Source of the DNA: FEN-1099 sp964511015
Lineage (GTDB): Bacteria > Lernaellota > Lernaellaia > Lernaellales > Lernaellaceae
NCBI GenBank assembly: GCA_964511015.1
Contig: CAZEDX010000004.1
Location: 29,193 to 93,192, forward strand
Direction: 5' to 3'
DNA length: 64,000 bases
The position numbers and the translations under genes were made by a program. The notes under the pieces are model-generated. The model made no database searches, was not told the DNA's origin, and saw only the letters and a list, made by a program, of their open reading frames with translations. Below are positions 28,418 to 37,767 of this stretch, piece after piece (the first letter of the stretch is position 1; each line of letters opens with the position of its first letter).

Positions 28418-29764
28418 CTACCGCCGCCACATCATCGGTTCGCCGCCGGCGGCGTGGATGGCGGCCAGGTCCTTAAGCTGCTTGTGGCAGCCTTCGGCGA
28501 GTTCCTGGATGTAGAGGTTGGCCGGCTTCAGGTCGGCGAGCACCGCGCGCAGGTTCTCGAGCGTCGTTTCGAAATGGTCCTTGCGGCCGAGCTTGTCGCC
28601 GAGTTCTTCGGTCCACTTCTTCTGCGGCGGCAGAATGCCCAGCACCTTCAGGTCGAACGACTCCGCTCGTTTCGGATTGGCGCGCAGAATTTCGATGACG
28701 TTGAGAATGGTCGTCAGCAACACGAGCTGCTTGCGGAAATTCTCGTCGGAGTGCATGTAGCGCAATGTTTCGTCGGCGGTCTTGTGGAAGACGTCGACCT
28801 CGTCGTCGTCGGCGCCGACCATGCACAGCATCAGGCTCATGCGCGGCAGGTCGCTTTCCAGCACGCGCGTGCGGCCTTCGAGCAGCGCCAGCGCGCGCAG
28901 GTGGTTGATCACGCCGGCCTGGCGCCGGGGGCTGATGTAGTAGCTGCCCTTGGCCTTCTTCATCCGGTCGATGAAGTAGCGCAGCACGATATTCTTCAGG
29001 TAGAGCACCTCGTCGCTGATCTCGATCTCCATGCCGCCGCCCTGCCCGCAGACGATGTGCGACAGGTAGTCGATTTCCTCGCGCGAAATCGGCTGGGCCG
29101 GGCCGCCGTGCTCGCCCGAGCGGCGCAGGAAGCTGCGGTCGATGCGGAACTGTGTGAAGGTGTCGGTCTCGCTGGCGATCACCGCGCGGTAGGCGAAGCG
29201 GTCGACCACGGCTTCGGTCACCTCGTTCAGGCGCAGGTAGTTCGACGCCGCCATGCACGAATGCAGCCGGGCGTGGTAGCGCTCGGACCCTTCGAACAGC
29301 ATGCGGTCGGACAACAGCAGCATCAGGTCGCGCAGGATCTGCTCGTTGGTGTCGAACAACTCGTCGAGAAACGCGAAGTCGGCCTCGAGAATCGAATTGC
29401 GCGTGCGCCGGATCTTCAAGCCCTCGTCGCGATAACGCGGAATGTCGATCGGGCCGAAGTAGTTGTCCTTGGTATCTTCCGCCGAGGCTTTGATGGTAAA
29501 GGTCTTGGCGCCGGACGCCTTGAAGATCTCGAACAGTTCGTTGGCGAGCATGGACTTGGCAATGCCGGTGCGGCCGAGAAGCAGCAAATGCTGCCGGGTC
29601 AGCAAGGCGCAAGCGAACTGCACGATGTTGACCTCGCGCCCGATGACCTTCTCGCACACCCGGCCGAACTCGTGCTGGATCTTCTCGACGATGACCTGGT
29701 TGTCATAGCACGAGAAGTAGTACTGCGTGGCCGGGGTATGAATGCGTCGGACGTTCGAGGGCAT
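28418..29764 (-). CDS. MoxR-family AAA+ ATPase
   Basis: The protein has 448 residues from ATG 29764, with GGGA upstream; GTG 29776 is an alternative. Walker A is GRTGIAKSML and Walker B AFLDELFD, with ASNYLRLNE as a sensor-1-type segment and a C-terminal helical lid. The overall shape, including the long helical C-terminal part, resembles RavA-type MoxR ATPases, which remodel protein complexes with a von Willebrand A-domain partner. No such partner is adjacent, so the client is unknown. Confidence 0.85.
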   Translation of the reverse strand: MPSNVRRIHTPATQYYFSCYDNQVIVEKIQHEFGRVCEKVIGREVNIVQFACALLTRQHLLLLGRTGIAKSMLANELFEIFKASGAKTFTIKASAEDTKDNYFGPIDIPRYRDEGLKIRRTRNSILEADFAFLDELFDTNEQILRDLMLLLSDRMLFEGSERYHARLHSCMAASNYLRLNEVTEAVVDRFAYRAVIASETDTFTQFRIDRSFLRRSGEHGGPAQPISREEIDYLSHIVCGQGGGMEIEISDEVLYLKNIVLRYFIDRMKKAKGSYYISPRRQAGVINHLRALALLEGRTRVLESDLPRMSLMLCMVGADDDEVDVFHKTADETLRYMHSDENFRKQLVLLTTILNVIEILRANPKRAESFDLKVLGILPPQKKWTEELGDKLGRKDHFETTLENLRAVLADLKPANLYIQELAEGCHKQLKDLAAIHAAGGEPMMWRR

Positions 29765-30188
29765 TGCCGTTCCCACAGGTCAGATCGGCTCGGCACCGGA
29801 ACTGGCGCGCAAACGTCCGCCCTGCTGTCGTAATTATCGGCAGCGGAGTCGATCAAGTCAACCAAAAGATTGAATGACGCTTCATTCAGGGAGGCCGGCC
29901 AAACAACAGCCCGACGGCCATACTCCCCCGCGCGAACTCCGGCTCGGTCGCGAAAAACAGACAATCCAGAATTAGATTGTTCAAAGAATTGACTTGATAA
30001 CACATTGCAAAAAAAGCAAATAATTTTTGACGCTGTACAGACATAACAAGTATAATATTTTCGTTCCCTAGAAATTTGGGTCGGCAACTCGGACTTCAAG
30101 AAACACCGCTTTTCGTTTGGTACGTCTTCTGTTTGCTTCGGGAATGAGCGGTAATAGAAAGTCCCATCGATTTGAAATTGAGGAACAC
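29765..30188. other. AT-rich intergenic region between divergent genes
   Basis: It holds the upstream regions of the MoxR ATPase (minus) and of the lipoprotein at 30189 (plus). The part from about 29975 to 30070 is clearly AT-rich and includes a near-consensus promoter. I see no gene or RNA. Confidence 0.7.
30027..30056 (+). promoter_or_regulatory. Sigma-70-type promoter
   Basis: TTGACG (30027-30032), an 18-bp spacer and a perfect TATAAT (30051-30056) lie about 130 bp before the lipoprotein start at 30189. Confidence 0.65.
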
Positions 30189-31070
30189 ATGTCACCTGTG
30201 AAGTCTTTGCCTTCGCGGATCCGGCTCGAATGGGCGGCAATCGCATTGGTTTGGCTGTTGGCCGTGACCGCCTGTGCACCGGTGACCTACAATCGCTATC
30301 AACCCGCCCAACCCACGGGTCGGGGCAAATTCAAGTATATGACCTCAATGGAATCGGGGCGCGAGCTAGCCGTGGCGTCGCTCGGCGGCATGTGGGACCA
30401 AATGAATGACAAAATATTCGACCGGCGTCTGACCAGCAAGGATGTCGAAGAAGACGTTCGCGATCTGGACCTCGACGGCATCATCGATGGCATTCCGTAT
30501 CTGTCATGGGGAAGAGGCAACGGCTTTCCGGTGCCACAGTCGTCGTTCATCTTCGCCTATGGCGTTACCAACGACATCGATCTCGAATTGAGCACCACCA
30601 CGTCGCTCTACACCCGCTTCGGTGGCAAGGTCCGGATGCTTCAATTCGGGCGCGGCACGTTGTCGGTATCGCCCGCGGCCGGCTTCTTGCCGATCAACTA
30701 CGACCGGACCCGCCATTGCGGAGACGCCAAGGTGAGCGATTCGTACCACGGCGGAGTCGTGACGGTGGAGTCTCCTTTCATTGTCGGCTGGGATTTCGGC
30801 TTCGCGGCGCCATATCTGGCCCTGCACCTGTCGGCCCAGCACTTCGAACTGGAGTTCCGGCGGAAGATCGCCGATGTCGAGCCGGAACTCGAAGCCACGA
30901 TAAGACCGAAATACGACCTGCTCGCCATCGGCCTGGCCCTGGGCGCGCAATTCAAGTTCGACGCCTTTCTGATCACCCCGGAAATCGTCGGCTTGTACAC
31001 CACTCCGGGTCAGAGCGATTGGCCAGACTATTTCGTCTCCCCCGGCCTGGCGCTCGGCGTGAAGTGGTGA
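30189..31070 (+). CDS. Lipoprotein of unknown function, possible outer-membrane beta-barrel-like domain
   Basis: The protein has 293 residues from ATG 30189 with GAGG 6 nt upstream. Lipobox LAVTAC gives lipidated Cys29. Unlike most lipoproteins in this window it has no Asp-rich linker. The body alternates short amphipathic strands (FIFAYGVTNDIDLELSTTTSLYTRFGG, and the end FVSPGLALGVKW with a terminal aromatic residue), as in small outer-membrane barrel proteins. No specific family recognised. The next gene overlaps its stop (GTGA). Confidence 0.7.
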   Translation: MSPVKSLPSRIRLEWAAIALVWLLAVTACAPVTYNRYQPAQPTGRGKFKYMTSMESGRELAVASLGGMWDQMNDKIFDRRLTSKDVEEDVRDLDLDGIIDGIPYLSWGRGNGFPVPQSSFIFAYGVTNDIDLELSTTTSLYTRFGGKVRMLQFGRGTLSVSPAAGFLPINYDRTRHCGDAKVSDSYHGGVVTVESPFIVGWDFGFAAPYLALHLSAQHFELEFRRKIADVEPELEATIRPKYDLLAIGLALGAQFKFDAFLITPEIVGLYTTPGQSDWPDYFVSPGLALGVKW

Positions 31071-31423
31071 TCGAAAAGACCGAAGATCCAAAAGAGCCCA
31101 CCACGGTTTCGCCATCAGGCAACCACCAGTGCTATTCTGCTCTCGATCGACAGAACCGACGCGCAACCGAACAACAACAATCAGGCGAAACCTTGGACCT
31201 CGAAACCTGTCTCAACTGCGGCGAGCAGTACGCCCCGTACAACGCGGCGTGCCCGTTCTGTCATTCACGCGAATGGATGTTTCCCGGCCGGCTCCCAGTG
31301 CCTTCCCCCATCAACAAGATCGTCGGCTGGCCGCTCGATTTCTTCGCCGTATTCTTTCTGATGGCTAGTTTCTTGGCCCTGCGGGTTGTCTTTTTCCCCC
31401 ACCAGGTCAATTTACGCTCATGA
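31067..31423 (+). CDS. Small zinc-ribbon membrane protein
   Basis: 118 residues if started at GTG 31067, overlapping the preceding stop as GTGA; a shorter start at TTG 31194 would keep all recognisable parts. It carries a double CxxC zinc ribbon, CLNCGEQYAPYNAACPFC, then one transmembrane helix (about DFFAVFFLMASFLALRVVFF). No enzyme motif. Translational coupling suggests it is co-expressed with the lipoprotein before it. Function unknown. Confidence 0.55.
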   Translation: MIEKTEDPKEPTTVSPSGNHQCYSALDRQNRRATEQQQSGETLDLETCLNCGEQYAPYNAACPFCHSREWMFPGRLPVPSPINKIVGWPLDFFAVFFLMASFLALRVVFFPHQVNLRS

Positions 31424-31448
31424 AGCCGCGGCTGTTGGATGCCCGCCG

Positions 31449-32050
31449 TCAGTCTGGCGTCAGATGCCACACTCCCCACACCACGAGCGAAACGCCGCCG
31501 ACGGCCTGAATCGCCAGGCACGGCCACAATGATTTTGTCTTCGAACGCACCAGGCTCAACATGACGCCCAAGCCGAGATCGTACATGCCGATCGAAAGGC
31601 TGCCGGGAAAGCGCTTGTGCGTCCAGATGTCGGCGGTGATGAACGCAATGGTGAACGCGCTCAATTTGGTGTTCTCCAGCCCACACTGCAGAAAGCCGCG
31701 AATCAGCGATTCCTCCGCCGCATGTTGACCAGCGTCATGCAACCCAAAAACAACGCCAACACCCATGGCGGATTGTAGAGAACCGAGATCATCGCGGGGA
31801 ACATGTTTTGACCGGCCAGCTCGAACGCCAGCAATACGACCTGTTGAAACACCATACCGCCCAGCATCCACCGGATGACCGTGCCGGTTCGCACCGGTTC
31901 CAGCGCCAAGTACTGGTCGATCGTCCGGCCCCAGCGGGCACGGCCAAACAGCATCAGCAAACCGACCGTTAAAATCGGCCCGGCGGCCCTCAACACTTGA
32001 GTCATCGTGTTGGCGGCCAGGTCGTTCGCGGTAGATTCCGACTTGAGCAT
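31449..32050 (-). pseudogene. CPBP-type intramembrane protease-like gene broken by a frameshift
   Basis: Two overlapping frames join into one plausible membrane protein. From ATG 32050 (or 32005) the first frame codes for hydrophobic helices up to VLALFLGCMTLVN, then hits a stop near 31703. One base out of register, the second frame continues with AAEESLIRGFLQ, the signature EExxxR of the CPBP/CAAX-protease family, then more helices and SLWPCLAIQAVGG at the place of the family's last motif, ending at 31449. The usual His residues of motifs 2 and 3 are not at the expected places (Gln in the last), so it may be degenerate. The shift falls between about 31712 and 31752, near an A5 run at 31746-31750. 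Real mutation and assembly error are both possible. Confidence 0.5.
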
Positions 32051-32277
32051 ACGGCCGATGCACACGCCGGCCATCGGTGCCCATCGGCAAAACGGAGGCG
32101 ATTTACACAGGCCCCAGCGTAACCCACGGCCCCCACGGCGTCCTTTCCGGACGTGGCTCGGCGGCTCCCGATTGCTAAATACGCATATGTTCAACGTAAA
32201 CGCGAACGGTTGTCAATGGCGGCATCGCGCCACAGCTTCGAGCGGAGGCGTCAAGCCGCGGCCCGGTGAAAGGCGAG

Positions 32278-33669
32278 CTACTCCGCGTACTGGGCGCACG
32301 TCGCGCAATACGCGTAACGCATGATGCCGGTGCCTTCGTAGAAGATGTGCACGCCGCCATCGTCGTCGATCGCGATCGACGAGTACTGCCCCGACCCGAG
32401 CGGGTCGGCGTCGAAGAAATCCCATCCCTCGCCGGTGTTGCGACCATATCGCAGCACATCGTAGGTAAAGTTCCGGTAGCTGATGTGCAGCCCGCCGTTC
32501 TGGTCGATCGCAATGTGCGGGAAGCCGCCGGTGTCGTCGTTTTCGTCGGCGCCCGGGTCGATCGGGGTTTTGGACCACGTGCCCGAAGGCGCGTTGGTAG
32601 CGTACCACAAATCCCACTGGTTCGAGTTGTTGGGATCGAGCTTGCTATAAACGATGTGGATATAACCGTTTTCGTCGATGACGGCGTCGTTGCCCACTGA
32701 ATTCGAGTCGACTTCGTCGATCTGCCATTCCGACCCGGTCCAGGTGGCCATTTTCAGCGCGCCGGCTGGGTAGCCCGATGACATATAGGTGATCACCGGC
32801 CGACCGTCGGGGGTCAACGACGTGGCGGTGTAGAAACCCGAATCATAGGTTTCGTCGGCAATCGTAAATACCCAATTCGACAGGTCATATAGACCGACCC
32901 GCAAGGTCGTACCGTCGACGCCGCTGAATGGCAGCTTGGTGTCGGCGGTGACCAGTTGGTCGCCCGTCCAGGCGCAGGAGGTCCACCAGCCGCCGCGGCC
33001 CGTGCCGATGTTCTCCCAACTCCAGTCGCCGCCCACCGTAAGAGTGGCCAAACGCAGCCTTTCCTGGTTCGAGGTGTGGTAGCCGTAAACGATATAGATA
33101 TTCCCTGGCTCGTCGATGGCCATGCTCGGCATCCAGCCCGTATCGCCGACCATGTCGATACCGGTGATTTCCCAGTCGGCCCTGCCCATGGCGCGTTCGG
33201 CGTAGAACAGGCCGTTCTTGTCGTATTCGCAACCGGCCGTACTACAGCCGGTGTAGGCTACGTGTACGACCCCATCTGACGTAACTTTAATGGCCGTCTG
33301 CCGGTCGCCGCCGCCAGCCTGATCGACCTCTTCGGTCACGAAGCTGACGTCGCCCGGCGCGCCATCGTCATCATCATCGTCGACCGAGTCGTCGTCAGCG
33401 TCATCGTCGGCATCGTCGTCGTCATCATCGTCGCCGGAGTCGTCATCGACCCCGTATTCGACGCAGCAATCAACCTGGCAGACCCACCCCTCGCCCAGTG
33501 CCGCCGTGCACTCGCCCGTGGTCGCGCATACGATGCAATCGGCGGCGTCGTCGGCCGCATCATCGTCGGCCGCGTCGTCCTCATTGCCGCCACCGCCGTC
33601 ACACCCGAAAACCGATACCAGCCCGAAGGCCGACAAACACGCCAGCCATAGCACTAGCCGCTTGCTCAT
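32278..33669 (-). CDS. Beta-propeller-like lipoprotein with Asp-rich linkers
   Basis: The protein has 463 residues from ATG 33669 (GGGAGA upstream). Lipobox VFGC gives lipidated Cys23. A first Asp-rich block is followed by a small Cys-rich segment (DCIVCATTGECTAAL to VDCCVEYG) and a second, longer Asp-rich block (about 75-103). The remaining ~355 residues repeat a motif such as GVVHVAYTG, GNIYIVYGY, GYIHIVYSK, GLHISYRN and GVHIFYEG, with about 50-residue spacing. This suggests a sialidase/BNR-like propeller without visible catalytic residues. Likely a surface binding protein. Confidence 0.78.
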   Translation of the reverse strand: MSKRLVLWLACLSAFGLVSVFGCDGGGGNEDDAADDDAADDAADCIVCATTGECTAALGEGWVCQVDCCVEYGVDDDSGDDDDDDDADDDADDDSVDDDDDDGAPGDVSFVTEEVDQAGGGDRQTAIKVTSDGVVHVAYTGCSTAGCEYDKNGLFYAERAMGRADWEITGIDMVGDTGWMPSMAIDEPGNIYIVYGYHTSNQERLRLATLTVGGDWSWENIGTGRGGWWTSCAWTGDQLVTADTKLPFSGVDGTTLRVGLYDLSNWVFTIADETYDSGFYTATSLTPDGRPVITYMSSGYPAGALKMATWTGSEWQIDEVDSNSVGNDAVIDENGYIHIVYSKLDPNNSNQWDLWYATNAPSGTWSKTPIDPGADENDDTGGFPHIAIDQNGGLHISYRNFTYDVLRYGRNTGEGWDFFDADPLGSGQYSSIAIDDDGGVHIFYEGTGIMRYAYCATCAQYAE

Positions 33670-33776
33670 TGGTCTGTCTCCCGATGGCGGATTACAACCC
33701 TATTCCCGTTCATTTTGACATACATCAGTCGACCCCGCTTGGCAATGCCTGGCGCGGATGGAATCTGCTGGAATGA

Positions 33777-33995
33777 CTAGGCGTTGCGCGGAAAGGCGGG
33801 CAGCGTCCGGAAGTGGTCGGCCGACGGCAGCGAGCGCGCGAAGCTAAGACTCCGCCAGGCTTCGGTCGGCGGTGGCAGCGGGTTGAACGCCGGTGCGAAC
33901 TCGCTACGCTCGACAAGCGCCAATGCAACCGCGATCGCCGCGGCGCGGCGGCGCTGTTCAGCGCGACGGTCGATGGTCGATTCCGGTGCGGTCAT
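33777..33995 (-). CDS. Small Ala-rich protein, function unknown
   Basis: A 72-residue ORF from ATG 33995 with GGGAG about 10 nt upstream. The start is charged (DRRAEQRRR), then AAAIAVALALVE, then a Pro-containing linker and WRSLSFARSL. The layout of a basic helix, Ala-rich helix and a WR-containing tail reminds me of small proteins that accompany biotin-dependent acyl-CoA carboxylases, but none is encoded here. Coding status is uncertain. Confidence 0.4.
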   Translation of the reverse strand: MTAPESTIDRRAEQRRRAAAIAVALALVERSEFAPAFNPLPPPTEAWRSLSFARSLPSADHFRTLPAFPRNA

Positions 33996-34223
33996 GTGGG
34001 CTCAACTCCCTTTCGTTCGGGACACTTATAAGCCATTTTCATGAGGGTGACCAGGGCGCTTTCTTGAACCGAGCGCGGCAACCTGTGTCCAACCTTGCGG
34101 TAGGGGGGCATAGGCCCTCAGAATGACCGGGGATCGCTTGCAATCGGTGACGCCTCTTGGTATGTTTCACCGATTCGAGCACAAGGGCCTCGATGAGCTC
34201 TATCTGTCGAGGTTTGTGAGGAC

Positions 34224-35111
34224 ATGTACTATCTCGACTACTTAAAGAAATATCTATGGGTCGCCAAGCTCCTGGCGGTTGCGCTGGCGGCCTTTTTAAC
34301 CGCGAACGCCGTCTCCATTGGCATTCGCGGCAAGCTGACTTCCGCCCCGAAACTGAACCTCGAACAACACGTGGCTGGAGCCAATGCCTATATTCCCCTG
34401 TCCGACTACGAAATCGTTATCAAGCGCAGCTTGTTCAACTCCGCAGGCGTGAACATGGCGGCCAGCTTTACCAAACAGGAAGCAGCGGGGCCGTTGGCCA
34501 CCGCGGCCGACTACGAATTGCTCGGCACCGTGGCCGGTCCGCCCAGTTCCAGCATGGCGATCATTAAGAACCGCACCAGCAGCGTGGTGGGCGTGTTTGG
34601 CGTCGGCGATTGGGTCACCGAGAACCTGGTCCGGGTTGTCGACATCCGGCGCCAGCAGGTCACGCTGGACCAGAACGGCCAGGAGAAGGTGCTGACCATG
34701 GCCGGCTACGAAGCCGTCACGATGGCCTCCGCCGACCGCTGGAAGCGCGGGGCCGGAACGACGATCGCCGATGGCATCAAGAAGCTCGGCGAAGGCGATT
34801 TTGCAATCGATCAGTCGGTGATCAACGAAGCGTTCACCAACATGGGTTCGCTGATGCGCGGCGCGCGCATCGTGCCCGAGTTGGAACGCGGCCAGATCGT
34901 CGGCTTCAAGGTGCTCAAGATCAAGAAGAAGAGTCTCTACGACCAGATCGGCTTGAAAGACGGCGATGTCATTCACCGCCTGAATTCGGTCGAGATTCGC
35001 GGGCCGGAAGATGCGTTGCGCCTCTTCACCGAGATGCGCACGGCCAAGAATATCTCGATCGACATTTCGCGCGGAGGACAGCGCCAGACGCTGAACTACA
35101 CGGTACGCTAA
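34224..35111 (+). CDS. gspC: Type II secretion system protein GspC
   Basis: 295 residues. One N-terminal transmembrane helix (about 13-33) is followed by the periplasmic homology region (LFNSAG and YELLGTVAGPPSSSMAIIKN to VFGVGDWV). A C-terminal PDZ-type domain has GFKVLKIKKKSLYDQIGLKDGDVIHRLN. GspC links the inner-membrane platform to the secretin and helps select cargo. It is followed by gspD and gspE in the same direction. Confidence 0.92.
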   Translation: MYYLDYLKKYLWVAKLLAVALAAFLTANAVSIGIRGKLTSAPKLNLEQHVAGANAYIPLSDYEIVIKRSLFNSAGVNMAASFTKQEAAGPLATAADYELLGTVAGPPSSSMAIIKNRTSSVVGVFGVGDWVTENLVRVVDIRRQQVTLDQNGQEKVLTMAGYEAVTMASADRWKRGAGTTIADGIKKLGEGDFAIDQSVINEAFTNMGSLMRGARIVPELERGQIVGFKVLKIKKKSLYDQIGLKDGDVIHRLNSVEIRGPEDALRLFTEMRTAKNISIDISRGGQRQTLNYTVR

Positions 35112-35157
35112 CCCTGCCCCGGCGCTCGGGCCGGGGAGCAAGTACGCGGGAGAGGAA

Positions 35158-37749
35158 ATGACGTTCGGGCAAATCGTTCGCCGGGTCGGCGCCTTGTTGA
35201 TGGTGGCAGGCCTGGTGTGGGCCGCCGCCACGTTGCTGATGGATACCGGCCGCGGCGCCGAAGTCTACGCACAGGAAGATCCGGAGGACGAAGGCAACGC
35301 GGCGCCATCGTCGGCCAGGGGCGCATCCGTCGAGCCGACCGGTCCGTTGGCCGAATGCCCGCCGGGCCAGGTGGCGCTGGATTTCGTGGAGGACATGGAC
35401 ATCCGCCTGGTGGTCAAGATGATCGCCAAAAAGCTGAACAAGGCTTTATTGCTCGATCGCAACGTCACCGGCAACATCACCATCGTGGCGCCGAACCGCT
35501 GTATGAGCCCGCAGGCGGCCTACGACGTTTTCCTGTCTATCCTGCGCCTCAACGGCCTGGCCACCGTGCAGGTGGGCGACGTGGTCAAGATCGTGAAGAC
35601 GGCCGACGCGCAGTCGCAGCCGATCCCCACGGTGACCGGCGAATCCGTACACCCGAACGAAGGGTTCATCACCCAACTGATCCCTCTGAAGAATATCGAT
35701 GCGGTGGAACTGGCGACCTCGTTCCGCCCGCTGATCGGCCCCGATGGCAACATCTTCGCCTACGGCCCGAGCAACATGCTGATCATTCTGGATTCGGCCG
35801 CCAATATCGACCGCATCCTGCAGATCATCAAGAAGCTTGACGTCGAAGGCACCGAGGAACTGATCGAAGTGGTGCCCATCGAATACGCCTCGGCCGACAT
35901 GCTGGCCGACGTGGTCACGCAGCTATTCGAAGACGAAGCGCGCGTGGCCGGCGGAATGGGCGGCCTTCGCGGCGCGGCCCAATCGGCGGCGCAAAACCGC
36001 ATCAGCCAGTTGCGCCAACGTATGCAACAACGGCGGCCCGGCCTGCCCGGCGCGGCCGGCGCGGCCGGCGGTCTGCCCGGCGCGGCCGGCGGCGGCTTCT
36101 CCGAATCGATCGCGGCCAACGGCACGATCAAGATCATCGCCGACATGCGCACCAACAGCCTGGTCATCAAAGCCAACCGCTACATGCTCAAACGCATCCG
36201 CGAAGTGATCGCGCGCCTCGATGCCCCGCTGCCCGGCGGCGAAGGCAAGATCCACGTCGTGTACCTCGAAAACGCCAACGCCGACGAACTGGCAGCCTTG
36301 CTGGCCGACCTAGCCGGCACCGGCGGCACCGGCGGTGTCGGCCGGACTACCTCGTCGCGTTCGCGGACCGGCCAGCGCGGTTCGCAAGCCAGCAGCGTGG
36401 CCAACGCCTTCGCCAACCGCTTCGGTGGCGCCGGCGGCCTCGGCAGCGCCGCCGGCGGATTGGGTGCTGGCGGCATCCAGCGTACCGGCACCGGCGCGGC
36501 CGGCGAGTTGGGCAACCCGACCCGTTCGGTGGGTCAGGTCAGCGGCCGTTTCCTGGCCGACTTCGACGGCTCGGTGCGCATCACCTCCGACCCGGCCACC
36601 AACAGCCTGGTCATCATCGCCTCGAACCGCGATTTCGAAATTCTGCGCGAAGTGATCGCCAAGCTCGACATCCCCCGCCCACAGGTCTTCGTCGAAGTCA
36701 TGATCGTCGAATTGACGGTGGAACGCGGCCTCGATGTCGGCTTCGAGTTCCGCTCCACCAGCAACCCGACCTCTGAAGGCGTGCAGGTGGTCGGCGGCAC
36801 GAACTACGGCGGCATCCAATCCGCCGCGGTCAACCCGCTAGGCATCACCGGCTTCGCGCTTGGCGCGGCCGACGGCACAATCACCTTCAACGGCGAAACC
36901 TTCTTGAACGTCGGCGCCCTCTTCCGCGCCATGCAGGACGACCGCGACGTGAACATCCTGGCCACGCCGCACATCCTAACCACCGACAACGAAGAAGCCG
37001 AGATCGTCATCGCCAACAACATCCCGTTCATCACCGGCCAAATCTACTCGTCGAACTTCAACAATCCGGCGACCACGATCGAGCGCCGCGACGTCGGCAT
37101 CACGCTGCGCATCAACCCGCAGATCAACGAATCCGACATGGTGCGCCTGACCATCTACCAGGAATCGTCGTCGGTCACCGACAGCCCGGCGGGCCTGGCC
37201 GCTTCGCAAGTCGGCGTGACGACCGCCAAGCGCAGCGCCGACACGGTGGTGGTGGTGAAAAGCCGCCAAACCGTGGTCATCGGCGGTTTAATGCAGGACA
37301 ACATCACCTACACCGAAGCCAAGGTGCCGGTGCTGGGCGACATCCCGCTGCTGGGCTACCTGTTCAAGTCCAGCCGGCGCACGATCGAAAAGACCAATCT
37401 GCTGATCTTCATCACGCCGTACATCATCAAGGACAACGGCGACCTCGAGGAGATCACGCGCCGCTCGAACTATCGCTTGCAGCAGTACCGCGAACAGAAC
37501 CGCCTCGAGCGGCGGTTGGGCGGTCCGAACGAGCGGCAGATGTCTCCCAACAACCGCGTCTTCCGGCGCGGCGAGCAGGAAGTGATCGAGACCGACCCCG
37601 GCGTCCGCGGCAGTTCCGTGCAGCCCCCCCCGCCGCCGTCTGGCTCCACGCAGCCCCAAGGCAATGACGCGCAAGGAGGCGACGACCAGGAGGCCGAGCC
37701 GACACCGGCCCCCACCGGGTCCGATGAGGACTTCGGCGGCAGCCAGTAG
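35158..37749 (+). CDS. gspD: Type II secretion system secretin GspD
   Basis: 863 residues behind GAGAGGAA. A signal sequence (about 1-40) is followed by the N0 domain (VALDFVEDMDIRLVVKMIAKKL), three secretin N-repeat domains and the C-terminal secretin channel ending VPVLGDIPLLGYLFKSSRR and LLIFITPYII. Inserts rich in Gly, Ala and Arg interrupt the N-domains (about 285-325 and 385-455), and the last ~60 residues are a Pro/Gln/Asp-rich tail. Secretins form the outer-membrane gate of type II secretion. Confidence 0.95.
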   Translation: MTFGQIVRRVGALLMVAGLVWAAATLLMDTGRGAEVYAQEDPEDEGNAAPSSARGASVEPTGPLAECPPGQVALDFVEDMDIRLVVKMIAKKLNKALLLDRNVTGNITIVAPNRCMSPQAAYDVFLSILRLNGLATVQVGDVVKIVKTADAQSQPIPTVTGESVHPNEGFITQLIPLKNIDAVELATSFRPLIGPDGNIFAYGPSNMLIILDSAANIDRILQIIKKLDVEGTEELIEVVPIEYASADMLADVVTQLFEDEARVAGGMGGLRGAAQSAAQNRISQLRQRMQQRRPGLPGAAGAAGGLPGAAGGGFSESIAANGTIKIIADMRTNSLVIKANRYMLKRIREVIARLDAPLPGGEGKIHVVYLENANADELAALLADLAGTGGTGGVGRTTSSRSRTGQRGSQASSVANAFANRFGGAGGLGSAAGGLGAGGIQRTGTGAAGELGNPTRSVGQVSGRFLADFDGSVRITSDPATNSLVIIASNRDFEILREVIAKLDIPRPQVFVEVMIVELTVERGLDVGFEFRSTSNPTSEGVQVVGGTNYGGIQSAAVNPLGITGFALGAADGTITFNGETFLNVGALFRAMQDDRDVNILATPHILTTDNEEAEIVIANNIPFITGQIYSSNFNNPATTIERRDVGITLRINPQINESDMVRLTIYQESSSVTDSPAGLAASQVGVTTAKRSADTVVVVKSRQTVVIGGLMQDNITYTEAKVPVLGDIPLLGYLFKSSRRTIEKTNLLIFITPYIIKDNGDLEEITRRSNYRLQQYREQNRLERRLGGPNERQMSPNNRVFRRGEQEVIETDPGVRGSSVQPPPPPSGSTQPQGNDAQGGDDQEAEPTPAPTGSDEDFGGSQ

Positions 37750-37767
37750 GGAGCGACGGAAAGCGAC

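Noticed and set aside
31700..31760. In-frame UGA of the CPBP-like gene as a selenocysteine codon
   Set aside because: The continuing homology lies one base out of register, not beyond the stop in the same frame, so it is a frameshift.
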